Source: Haliclona indistincta (Eukaryota > Porifera > Demospongiae > Haplosclerida > Chalinidae). Taken from it: a stretch of DNA of 64,000 nucleotides. Shown here piece after piece: positions 1-12,811 of this stretch (positions are counted from its first letter, which is position 1; every line of letters begins with the position of its first letter). The stretch covers positions 468,979-532,978 of the forward strand of contig OZ024786.1 of NCBI GenBank assembly GCA_964017065.1. Direction: 5' to 3'. The notes beneath the pieces are model-generated. The model saw only the letters and a program-made list of their open reading frames with translations, had not been told where the DNA came from and made no database searches. The translations under genes were made by a program, and so were the position numbers.

Positions 1-2871
1 GCTGCGTGCTGGGGCTGGGGAGATGTCGTTACTGCGCTAGTGTCTGTGTACTACTGCGCCGCCAACAGTAAGGACGGAATGGGACAGATTCCATTGCACT
101 ATGCCGCCGACAATGGACACGTCGAGGTTGTTAAATATTTCATCACTGAACTACAATGCGACCCTATGGAGAAGGACGATCATAGCTGGACACCACTTCA
201 CTATGCTTGTCGTAATGGCCACCTCAACATTGCCCAGTACCTCCTCAGAGAGAATCACTGTAACCCATCATGTGAGGACATTAATGGCTGGACACCACTT
301 CACTTTGCTTGTCGTAATGGTCAGCTCAACATTGCCCAGTACCTCATCAGAGAAAAACACTGTAACCCATCATGTGAGACCACTCATGGCTGGACACCAC
401 TTCACTTTGCTTGTCTCTATAACCACGCCCACATTGTACAATATCTGTTATCAACTGGTCAAGTCAATCCACTGACTAAGAACAAGGATGGCCGCACTGC
501 ATTGTCCTATGCTAGTCTACACTATGATCTCATCAAACTATTTGAACCATTCAAAGAGTGCAGGACAGCCTTCCCAGTACACACGTTCACTAAACTGATT
601 CTAACGGGAGACAGTGGAGCAGGCAAGACTACCACAGCTAAGCACCTCGTTCACCTAGCTAGTACAGCTAGTTCTGATGTACCTGTAGACTGTGTTGCTA
701 ATGTCGAACGCTACACAGCAGGGATCGTTCCACACCACATCCAGAGTGAGCAGCTGGGCAACTTTGTCGTGTACGATTTCGCCGGACAGCAAGAATACTA
801 CTCCAGTCATGCTGCCGTACTCGAGCAAGTGATGCGAAGGTCAGCAGCCATGTTTGTCTGTTTGATAGACCTGCGTAAGAGCAACGAGAGTATCTGTCAG
901 TCACTCCACTACTGGCTAAGGTTTATTGACAATGCCTGCAGCACAGCAGAAGGACGGTCACACGTGTTGATTGTGGGCAGCCATGCCGACCAGGTCACAT
1001 CATCAGTGGAGGAGAAGAGCTCACTGCTGCAGACCATCATAGCTACCAGAAGAGTAAAGCGACAAGAGTATGTTGGGTGCATTGCTATGGACTGTCGCAG
1101 ACCCAACACTGATGCTTCACGTCGTTTGATCACCATACTCGCCAACAGCCAGAAAGCCATCACTGCCAGTCAGCCCGTCATCCACTACTATAGTCACATC
1201 GTCTACGCATTCCTTCGTACAAAGCTGACAGTTGTAGGCTGTACTCTACACGATCTAGTCTCTGCAATTGATAAAGAAAACGATTCTTCTCTCCCTAGCG
1301 ACCAGTCTGTCCTCACTGAGATCCTGACCACACTCAGTGATAAAGGTCTCATCCTTTTCATACACCATCCCCACTCTAGCTGGGTTGTAGTCAAGACAAA
1401 TGCCTTGCTAAACAAAATCAATGGAACACTGTTTGCCCCTCGTCAATTCAAAGAGCATCGTGACATTCTTGCCAGCAACACTGGCATAGTATCCACCTCC
1501 AGCCTACTCAGTGTATTCCCTCACCACAACACAGATATGCTTGTCGGTTTTCTTCAGTCACTGGATTTCTGTCGACGAGTTGATCCCTCAGTACTAGAGA
1601 ACACCAACCTCCAGACCACACCCTCTCACTCCACAGCTGATCTTCTTTTCTTCCCTGGTCTCGTTCAGTCAGAGCGACCAGACAGCCTCGTCCAGCATGG
1701 AGCGCTAGAGTTTGGCTGGTGTATGGGGTGTGTGGATTCACACGAGTTCTTTAGCTCTCGTTTTCTTCACGTTCTCCTCCTCTCAGTGGCTTACAAGTTC
1801 CCTCTAGCCAGTCAAGGTCTCCATCGCGTGTGCAGAGTGTGGAGGAACGGCATCTTTTGGAGAAATTATGATGACATCACAACAGTGATAGAGCTCCTTG
1901 ACAACAACCGATGTGTGTTGGTGGCTATGTCGTGTAATGACTCCACTCCAATTGAGCATGCTGAACTACGCAGTTCTCTCATTGGTCTAGTTCGTCACCT
2001 CCAACAGCAGTATTGCCCTCGTCTCAATGTACGTGAGTTCCTCATCTCTCCTGATCTCGTCCAGCGATACCCTCTGGATAACCTGCCCGACTCTGACCTA
2101 TTCGACATCCATCACGTCGCTCAATGTGTCCTCCTTCGCAAGTCAGTGGTTCCCAGTTATCAAGATGGGCGTAGTTTCTTTAGAGTCCAATCGCTTCCCT
2201 TTGAGCCATATCACCAGCTTAGTTCCTCCTCCGTTTCTCAGCTACTCAACCCTGTCATGGCTTGCCAGCCAGTTCCTGCCCCCATCCTCCATGAGGTACG
2301 AAAGCTCTGCCATCACTCTAAGATGAAGTCACTAGTGTACAAGGAACTGAGAGAGCATCTGGACAAGCTGTGTCTGTTTGCAGGCAGGAATCCTCTGGTA
2401 AGCTGTACTGTAGCATGTGATGGTAGTAATGTTTCTCTGGTGTGTACAGGAGGTGGCTGAGCTAAAGAAGGAGGATCTCCCAAGTGACACAGCTGCTACT
2501 GGTGACCCCTGTAGTACCCTGAGTGAGTCACAGTACACACATGTACACAAGTTGTGACAGTGGTACTCCTCTATACAGGTATTGATGACCTGGTCAAAGT
2601 CAATAAATGTTTGAAGAATGTAGTTGACTGGCAGATTCTAGGACTTGAGCTAGGACTGCTCTATCCTACACTAAAGAGGATTAAGAAGGAACAACATGGA
2701 GACATTAGTGACTGTATGATGGAGATGATATCATCGTGGCTGCAGCAACAAGACAATGTGTCTCAAAATGGTATTCCGTCTTGGGCAGTGCTGAGAACAG
2801 CACTAGAGGAGATAGGAGAGCATCAGTTAGCCAGTGAGATTAGCACCTCACTGCAAAAACAAAAGTGGTAA
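1..2871 (+). CDS. ANK1: ankyrin-Roc-COR-Death protein, 5' end outside window
   Basis: Exons 1-2397, 2450-2522 and 2579-2871; introns of 52 and 56 bp have GT-AG ends. The frame is already open at base 1 and the N-terminus lies upstream. Six ankyrin-like units are visible, two of them carrying the NIAQYL core. They are followed by a Roc GTPase with P-loop GDSGAGKT, G3 DFAGQQE and G4-like GSHAD, then a COR-like region and a C-terminal Death domain in exon 3 (core SWLQQQDNV). The order matches the non-kinase half of DAPK1-like ROCO proteins. A role as a nucleotide-controlled death or immune adaptor is inferred. A 211-bp MITE sits at the stop codon, so this copy ends in SLQKQKW instead of EIST. 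Gene call high, function moderate. Confidence 0.85.
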
Positions 2872-3059
2872 ATTACCACCCAAGCGGGAGCTATATGTTA
2901 GCGGGGAGATTTTACACCAAATTTAGTGGAGTTTTTACACTATGAAGTGGAAAATGTCCACTGTCAGGCGTAAAAACTCCACTAAATTTGGTGTAAAATC
3001 TCCCCGCTAACAAATAGCTCCCGCTTGGGTGGTAATTTACCACTTTTGTTTTTGCAGTG
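2849..3059. mobile_element. Palindromic MITE at the ANK1 stop codon
   Basis: Two nearly perfect inverted arms of about 90 bp begin CACTGCAAAAAC and end with its reverse complement. CT flanks both sides (2847-2848 and 3060-3061). ANK2-ANK5 read straight through the equivalent point without an insert, which gives an empty site. There is no coding capacity. Superfamily unassigned: CACTG termini occur in several DNA transposon groups. Confidence 0.85.
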
Positions 3060-3061
3060 CT

Positions 3062-3290
3062 GATGGTGAGTTGGAGTAGATGACTGTGTGTGTGTTTATC
3101 AGTTGTCTCTCATACAGGAGGACTAGGAAGTGACATCTGAACAAACAATTACCAACATTAAAATTTTCCTTACCCGTTCATTTTTTACGAAATGTTAATA
3201 TCCGGAAACATTTTGTTCATTTACTAGCTCCGTATATGCATGTGTCAGCCCCGCCTACTTCCATCATGATCGCCCCCTAGCTAGTGGACG
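3062..3290 (+). other. ANK1 3' region / spacer before PH-A
   Basis: A GTGAGT at about 3066 and a later CATACAG fit a possible 3'-UTR intron. The spacer of roughly 230 bp recurs, in order, between ANK2 and PH-C and between ANK5 and PH-E, so it is part of the duplicated module. No ORF. Confidence 0.5.
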
Positions 3291-3590
3291 ATGTCTTCAT
3301 CTCAGCTAGGTCCCGCTGGCATGGACATAGAGCCTGACCTGGTGAGTTGTGGGTCGATAGCTAGCTAGTCGCGTGTTGCTTGTAAAATGGCGCCAGGACT
3401 GTGAGTCTGGTCGACCAGCATCTAGCAGCATGCAGCTGTCGAGTGACTCGCTGAGCTAGTGTGTGTGTGTGTCTATAGAACAAGGCACCGCCTCATATCG
3501 AGGGAGAGCTACTGAAACAAAAGGATAGAGTCGTCATAGGTCGCAAGAAAGGATGGAAGAAATACTACTTTGTGGTAAACTAGCCTCTTC

Positions 3591-3725
3591 TCCCTCTCCA
3601 TCCCTCCCTCTCTCCCTCCCTCCCTCCCTCCCTCCCTCCCTCCCTCCCTCCCTCCCTCCCTCCCTCCCTCCCTCCCTCCCTCCACCTCCCTCCCCCCTCC
3701 ATCCCTCTCCCTCCCTCCCTCTCAT
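3591..3725. repeat. CCCT-type microsatellite in PH-A intron 2
   Basis: Long run of CCCT units between exons 2 and 3. A pyrimidine tract occupies the same intron in PH-B (7262-7400), PH-C (16243-16360) and PH-E (46612-46880), so it predates the duplication and has changed length since. Confidence 0.9.
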
Positions 3726-4770
3726 CATGTGTTGTTCTCCAGGTGTATCGTGATAAGCTCCTCTACTACCATAGTGTACAGGACTACAGGGCTGACAAGG
3801 ATCCCATTGCACCAATCAGACTCAGCCATGTGAGACCACAGAGCTACCATTACTATAGCAACACACACACATACAGTACTCACAGAGTGTTAGTGAGTGA
3901 TGTAGCTCTATACCAGCTGATAGTAGATGGATGGAGACACTCCACATCTCGATTTAACACTGTTGCAATCCAGATTAGAGTATAAAAATTAGAAATATTC
4001 GTATTGTTTGAAACGTGTGTGTATCCACTCTGATTGGTGATGGGGCTGCCCCTGTGTTAGTGGGTCATAATCACATTATATGGGTCTACCTGACTACTAA
4101 TAGTACAGTCCATCTCTATTAACCCATTGAGCACTAGAGCTAGTCAACAGAATACCTAGTAATGAGTGTGTATTGACCTAGCTGGTATACCAGTATGGAG
4201 GACATGGTCTAATGATTAGTGTGTGTCAGTTTGAGATCATTGATGCTGTTCATTGTGTTCAGGTGTCAGAGATCACTGAGGCTATGTTTAGTGATGTCCC
4301 TGGACGCCATTACACTAACTGTGGCTTCACTATAGTAGTCATACCGCCCTCCACTGAGAAGAGAGAGTTCAACCTACTAGCAGAGGTGAGTGGGCGGGGT
4401 TTCAGATAGGAGGGGCGGGGCACTCATTCGTACAGTATATGTATTCGTGCATTTTTGATACCATATCATTGCTTAGCTCCCAATTTAACGGCCGCTTGTC
4501 CCTTTGGAAATTTGTGGTTTAGAGCAAGGCGGGGTATAGTGAGAGAGTTCTGTGAGTGCTTCTGTGAGCTCCTAGCTAGCTTGACACTCTCTGTGAAGAA
4601 GCTACAAGGGCTAATCAAAGTGATTGTTTTGTGTATGTAGTGAATCTGTATGTTATTACTAACTGTGTGTTTAATGACTCCACTCTAGTATGTAGCTAAT
4701 GGAGGAAGTTACTAGTTCACTATAAATGTGTTCATGTCACTCAGTTTGCTGTAGTGAGCATGTCTTCTTG

Positions 4771-4927
4771 CAATGCTGAAGTGAAAAGTGTAGAGTGTCA
4801 CCTTCATGCACTAATGTGTTCAGTCTCTGATCATCCTCCATCGTGTGAATAAAGACAATTTTGACTACAGAGACTGAACACATTAGTGCATGAAGGTGAC
4901 ACTCTACACTTTCCACTTCATCATTAC
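4771..4927. repeat. Intronic hairpin in PH-A intron 4
   Basis: Inverted arms of about 50 bp (left begins GTGAAAAGTGTAGAG near 4781) close over a loop of about 35-40 bp. The same structure is at 8540-8675 in PH-B and 18101-18236 in PH-C. It is probably an old MITE; a miRNA-precursor-like hairpin is an alternative I cannot test. Confidence 0.75.
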
Positions 4928-5220
4928 AATAAGATGATAGTGTATGTCATCTCTCTCTCTCATGTGTAGACTCCTGATCAAATGCGTGGGTGGATACCAA
5001 GGCATACTGGTCTATGAAGGACTATCGTGAGACGGTGATCAGTGTTGATCAGGAGAGGATGCTGCTGGACAGACTGCTACGGGAAGAGGAGGACCAGAGA
5101 GACGTAAGTCACATGACTAGTTCGGGAAATATTGGCGGCATTTTGATGAGTCTTTCATTAGGTTCTGTTCGCAGATTATGATCCTGATGATGAATTTGTT
5201 AATGTTGAAGCGAGGTAGGT

Positions 5221-5315
5221 CACACCCACACACACACGCACACACACACACGCGCACACACACGCGCACGCACACACACACACGCGCGCGCGCGCACGCA
5301 CACACACACACACAC
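5221..5315. repeat. CA/CG microsatellite in PH-A intron 6
   Basis: ACAC and GCGC dinucleotide run directly after exon 6. The same position holds CA repeats in PH-B (9000-9105) and PH-C (18551-18626). Confidence 0.9.
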
Positions 5316-5920
5316 GAATTCACAAGGCCTCTCGTTGGGTTTGCTGGTCAAGCCAGTGCACAGCTGCACTAAGCAGGTACGATATGCTGGTACAATGCAA
5401 GGCTTGCAGTATCTACCGACTGTGCCTCCTCCCATTAGTGGATGATGGGACACAGCCAGTGTGCCTTGCTCCACAGTACATGACCAGGTACCTGTTTTAT
5501 AGATGGGTGAGCTGGAGCATGTGTGATGGGTTAGCAAATATTCCTCTCCTGGTTAGGGATTTGAACCCTAGCAACACTTGGTTGTTAGGCGAGCACAGTT
5601 GAACCATGAAGGCACCCAGCCATGAGCATACATGCAGTTCTCATTTTCTCATTCTCTTCCTCTCTCTCTAGTAAACCCATTTTCGTGCACTTTGCCAGCG
5701 GTAGTGCAACACTAAAGGTCAGTTGATAGTCACATGATCAGTCATGTGATCACTAACCACACCCACCTACAGATAGGACCTGCTGATCAAGCAGGAGAGG
5801 TTATAGAGAGAGTCAGTGATAGACTGAGTTCATCATCAGCTCAGCTCTGGGTGGTCAACTATAGTGGGAAAGGTGAGGGACAGTACAAGCTACCAGCCCT
5901 AGGAGCATTGCATGATTTGT

Positions 5921-6411
5921 GCTTAGTGCACAGGTGTCCTGGCTCTACCAGTGACCCTCTGTGAGGCAGCTAGACACTGCTTAGTGCAGGTGTCCTGGCT
6001 CTACCAGTGACCCTCTGTGAGGCAGCTAGACACTGCTTAGTGCACAGGTGTCCTGGCTCTACCAGTGACCCTCTGTGAGGCAGCTAGACACTGCTTAGTG
6101 CACAGGTGTCCTGGCTCTACCAGTGACCCTCTGTGAGGCAGCTAGACACTGCTTAGTGCACAGGTGTCCTGGCTCTACCAGTGACCCTCTGTGAGGCAGC
6201 TAGACACTGCTTAGTGCACAGGTGTCCTGGCTCTACCAGTGACCCTCTGTGAGGCAGTTAGACACTGCTTAGTGCACAGGTGTCCTGGCTCTACCAGTGA
6301 TCCTCTGTGAGGCAGCTAGACACTGCTTTATAGTGCACAGGTGTCCTGGCTCTACCAGTGACCCTCTGTGAGGCAGCTAGACACTGCTTAGTGCACAGGT
6401 GTCCTCCCTCT
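5921..6411 (+). repeat. 58-bp minisatellite in PH-A intron 8
   Basis: About 8 tandem units built on CAGGTGTCCTGGCTCTACC, nearly identical. PH-C has about 5 units of the same sequence at 19215-19512. Confidence 0.9.
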
Positions 6412-6557
6412 ATGAGACAGCTAGATCGACGCTTTATATTATTTTTGTTTCCATAGAAACCCCTCTTGACCCCGCCCATGATCTCCACCCCTATCATCCT
6501 AGCTGTAATCGGTTCTATGCTCTTGATCCAGTGGATAGGGTAAGCTACTCTAGATAG

Positions 6558-6734
6558 CAGAAGATAGAGAGAGCACAGCGTGACAACGTGGATGACTGTA
6601 TGATGGAGATGCTGGCTGCATGGCTGCAGCAACAAGACCATGTCTCTCGGAAAGGTATCCCATCATGGGCAGTGCTGAGAACAGCACTAGAGGAGATAAG
6701 AGAGCATCAGTTAGCCAGTGAGATTAGCACCTGA
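6558..6734 (+). pseudogene. Truncated Death-domain exon 3 of a lost ANK gene
   Basis: Begins abruptly inside the Death domain (QKIERAQRDNVDDCMMEM) and continues to the normal EIST stop. There is no acceptor or upstream ANK exon; it starts 18 bp after the PH-A exon 9 donor. The sequence type (LAAWLQQQDHVSRKGIPSW) matches the ANK6 Death domain rather than those of ANK1-ANK5. It is the scar of a deletion that joined PH-A intron 9 to the middle of an ANK exon 3. Confidence 0.85.
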
Positions 6735-6968
6735 TGGTGAGTTGGAGTAGATGACTGTGTGTGTGTTTATCAGTTGTCTCTCATACAGGAGGACTAGGAA
6801 CTGACATCTGAACAAACAATTATTTTTATCCAACATTAAAATTTTCCTTACCCGTTCATTTTTTACGAAATTTTAATATCCGGAAACATTTTGTTCATTT
6901 ACTAGCTCCGTATATGCATGTGTCAGCCCCGCCTACTTCCATCATGATCGCCCCCTAGCTAGTGGATC

Positions 6969-10055
<3,087 letters not shown>

Positions 10056-10127
10056 TATCAAGCAGCATGATGATCAATTTGACCCCGCCCCTGGCCCCTC
10101 CCTCCATCATGTACTACCTTACATGAC

Positions 10128-10458
10128 TAAATTCGACAGTACTTGCTGGTGGTTTGCACAAAGATATATACAGGCTAAGACAGAGGTGGTATTTCCTGGT
10201 CAAGCTTTGATCCACACTAACATTCGTGCAAAGAACACAAAGCATCGAGAGTATCCTAGAAAAATAGCGAATCTTAAAGATGAAGATATGATTTACAATG
10301 AGGTTGAGGCAGCACTTCCACCAAGATATAGAAATTGCAGTATTCTACGTGAAATGAGAAGGAATGGGCTAAATCATGCTTTTATTTCTTCTACATTCTG
10401 TCTACCACCACCTCATCCAAAGGAAGCAATAGAACCATTCCGTCTCACAGTACTGTGA
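10128..10458 (+). pseudogene. Unrecognised coding-like fragment, about 110 codons
   Basis: An open frame just after the PH-B stop carries non-repetitive protein-like sequence (starts near KFDSTCWWFAQRYIQ, contains DMIYNEVEAALPP, ends EPFRLTVL stop). A tyrosine in YNEV suggests a signalling tail, but this is speculation. No start codon context or upstream exon seen; the CT-rich upstream frame is probably not coding. Confidence 0.3.
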
Positions 10459-10653
10459 CTTCAAGACAATAATATGAACAGTGAAACATGAGTTATAGAA
10501 GTGAAACTGACAAAATACATAAAAAATTGCATTTCATGAAAAGGAGAGTTAAAAATTAAGTGTTCATTGTCAAAATGTTCAAGTGTAGCTAATGACAATG
10601 TGTAGATGAGCTGGTGTTACTGATGGTCCTCGGTATCGTATTATACGTGTACA

Positions 10654-11075
10654 TCAATACTCCATTACCGTCTGATTCACATTGAGCAGATGGAGTGGCT
10701 GGGTCTCTTGTACAGGCAGCTTGGTCGGGAGAGATATCTGTTGTTGGGGAGGCTGATCGAGTCTTGGAGTTGGTGATGGTGGAGAAGGTGACGAGTGTTC
10801 CTTAGTGATCACTGCTGTCTCTTCTGATATTGAAGCAGAGAACTTATCACGAGCTATCACTGGATTGCTCTTTCCAGATCCATCATGGCTATCGTCTCCA
10901 TGTATCAAGTTTAGTTCAAATGTTCGATTGTTTTCAAATTGTTCGTGTCTTCTAGTATGCTTGCTACACCATGTGTACTACACAGCCACACAGATATTAT
11001 TATGAGAAAGACGACAAGAATGACAGCAGCTCTGACAAGAGAAGATGAGATAGTGACGATCATGATGATATCATA
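10654..11075 (-). pseudogene. Membrane-protein tail remnant (left copy)
   Basis: On the - strand a hydrophobic stretch (about 11075-10990: IMIVTISSSLVRAAVIL, then VVFLIIISVWLC) is followed, after a frame break, by a basic patch and an 84-codon Ser/Pro-rich tail (10654-10908, ends NQTVMEY). This resembles the last transmembrane exon and cytoplasmic tail of a type I receptor. A related copy is at 53263-53550 on the + strand, and a more distant relative at 28137-29021. The frame is broken between helix and tail. Confidence 0.45.
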
Positions 11076-11119
11076 GTTGATTCATGGTGTGTTGGGAGGT
11101 GACGATGACAAGAATGACA

Positions 11120-11344
11120 AGCTGACAGTTGTAGGCTGTACACTACACGATCTAGTCTCTGCAATTGATAAAGAAAACGATTCTTAGCGACCACTCTATC
11201 CTCCCTATGAGATCCTGACCACACTCAGTGATAAAGGTCTCATCTTTTCATCATCCCCACTCCAGCTGGGTCGTAGTCAAGACAAATGCCTTGCTAAACG
11301 AAATCAATGGAAAACTGTTTGCCCCTCGTCAATTCAAAGAGTGT
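11120..11344 (+). pseudogene. COR-region fragment of an ANK gene (left copy)
   Basis: Nearly identical to ANK2 from KLTVVGCTLHDLV to RQFKE, but with small deletions and a TAG where ANK2 reads SSLPSD. It lies next to the membrane-protein remnant and has a larger counterpart at 52891-53238 on the - strand. Dead fragment. Confidence 0.85.
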
Positions 11345-11444
11345 TGGGAGATGGTCTGGGACCAGTAGCAGTTGGCTCAGTGGTGCCTTGAGAATAAGGA
11401 CTTGATCTGGTACTGTTGATAGCAGTTAGATGAGGATACAGCTG

Positions 11445-11445
<1 letters not shown>

Positions 11446-11518
<73 letters not shown>

Positions 11519-11706
11519 AGGGAGGGAGGGAGGGAGGGAGGGAGGGAGGGAGGGAGAGGGAGGGAGGGAGGGAGGGAGAGGGAGGGAGGGAGGGAGGGAG
11601 GGAGGGGAGAGAGGGAGAGAGAGAGAGAGAGAGGGAGAGAGAGAGAGGGAGAGGGGGAGAGAGAGAGAGAGAGGGAGAGAGAGAGAGGGAGAGAGAGAGG
11701 GAGAGG
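11446..11706. repeat. GA/GGGA microsatellite
   Basis: About 260 bp of purine repeat. The corresponding place in the inverted arm (52613-52716) holds a shorter CCCT/CT tract. Confidence 0.95.
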
Positions 11707-11749
11707 TATAGAGGTCATGCAGTAAAACATAATTATAATCAATGTTTTT

Positions 11750-12407
11750 CTAAGGAAAGTAGAAGCTTGAATTGCTTTGTACTAACAGTATTGACAATAA
11801 TTATTATGACATAGAAGAAAATCATACTGCCTTATAAGGGAAAAGTTGTTTACATGTACATAATGTAGTCTGGACTCTGAATATAGCCTAATGAAGATAA
11901 GGCAGAACTAGTCACTTTCTTACTATAAGGAAAAAAGGAGCGAATTTTTTCAAGTACTTGTCCTAATGCTGAATGAGGACTGACATGGAGTTCTACACTC
12001 CTTTCTTGCATGTTATGGGCAGCTGGCTACATAGAAAGGTTGTAAGGAAAGGATCTATTATTATGTGTTGAAGAAAGGCTTCCATTATTCAACAGATAAT
12101 TCAGAGAGACCCATTCAAACAAAACACATAACCAGCTAACAATGATTAGACAACACACAGTGATTCACCATCTCACATCTGGGTCAACACACACCATTGT
12201 TAGTGAAGAAAGGTTAAACCATGCTTTGCTTGTGTGAGTGAGTACATTATCTATCAGTATGTGGTGTACTAGTCTCACTGGAGTGGATCGACAGGTGAGG
12301 AGATCTTCATGATGACACATCACTCAGCTCTGTTTGTTAGTGAAGCAGCTGGTCAGGTCCAGTGACTACCATAACCACTGCACAATCTGGTCTGCTGCTG
12401 CATGGAG
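11750..12407. other. Non-coding spacer of the left inverted arm
   Basis: No convincing ORF. Much of it reappears in reverse complement at about 51620-52140, so it belongs to the inverted duplication. Confidence 0.6.
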
Positions 12408-12590
12408 TCATGTCATGTGACTGGAACAATCTGATTGGTTGAACTCACTATCTATCTTGATCATGTCCTCATGTGTGCTGCTCATATCCACACACACCAG
12501 TGACTCTAACTTGTCTACTGACAGTAAGGACAGCAGAGCTGGAACTGGTACGATACAGCTCATGCCAGCTAGCTCCCTCACTGCTGCAAC
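12408..12590 (-). CDS. Conserved 60-codon terminal exon, divergent from ANK2
   Basis: After a TCAG acceptor the frame reads VAAVRELAGMSCIV..., ending in SDCSSHMT and a stop. The inverted copy at 51436-51618 differs at very few residues, and both remain open. I do not recognise the family and cannot place the upstream exons, which should lie between here and the ANK2 start. Divergent spacing suggests a shared promoter region. Confidence 0.4.
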   Translation of the reverse strand, partial: VAAVRELAGMSCIVPVPALLSLLSVDKLESLVCVDMSSTHEDMIKIDSEFNQSDCSSHMT

Positions 12591-12811
12591 CTGAGACAAC
12601 ACGAGACTAGTCATACCTGTTTGATAAACCAGTTTACAATACCTGTCTGCTGTCGAGTTAGTGCAGTCTGAAGTGGAGAGCTTTCTCAATGTAATCGAAG
12701 GGTGCTAGCACAAGCATGATCGATATCTGGACTTCGACAGAGAAAAAAGAACGTATCGGACTCCAGTGTCCATTTTGTTGCTTCTGGGCGGAGTAGATGG
12801 GTGTGGTATTC

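Larger units (their letters stand above)
3291..6539 (+). pseudogene. PH-A: PH-domain gene copy with a 16-bp frameshifting deletion
   Basis: Exons inferred by phase and GT-AG signals: 3291-3341, 3479-3574, 3743-3829, 4263-4385, 4970-5103, 5162-5214, 5672-5717, 5773-5872, 6457-6539. Start MSSSQLGPAGMD. The PH domain runs from exon 2 (KKGWKKYYFV) to the C-terminal helix in exon 5 (DQMRGW). Exon 5 is 134 bp against 150 bp in PH-B and PH-C: the 16 bp encoding part of RNLRYT are missing, which shifts the frame to an early stop. Exons 7-8 encode a possible Ras-association-like segment, a weak resemblance. Exons after 9 are lost at a junction with a Death-exon fragment. Confidence 0.75.

Noticed and set aside
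909..1741. Antisense ORFs within ANK1 and the same positions of other copies
   Set aside because: Shadow frames of the conserved coding exon; they recur only because the exon recurs.
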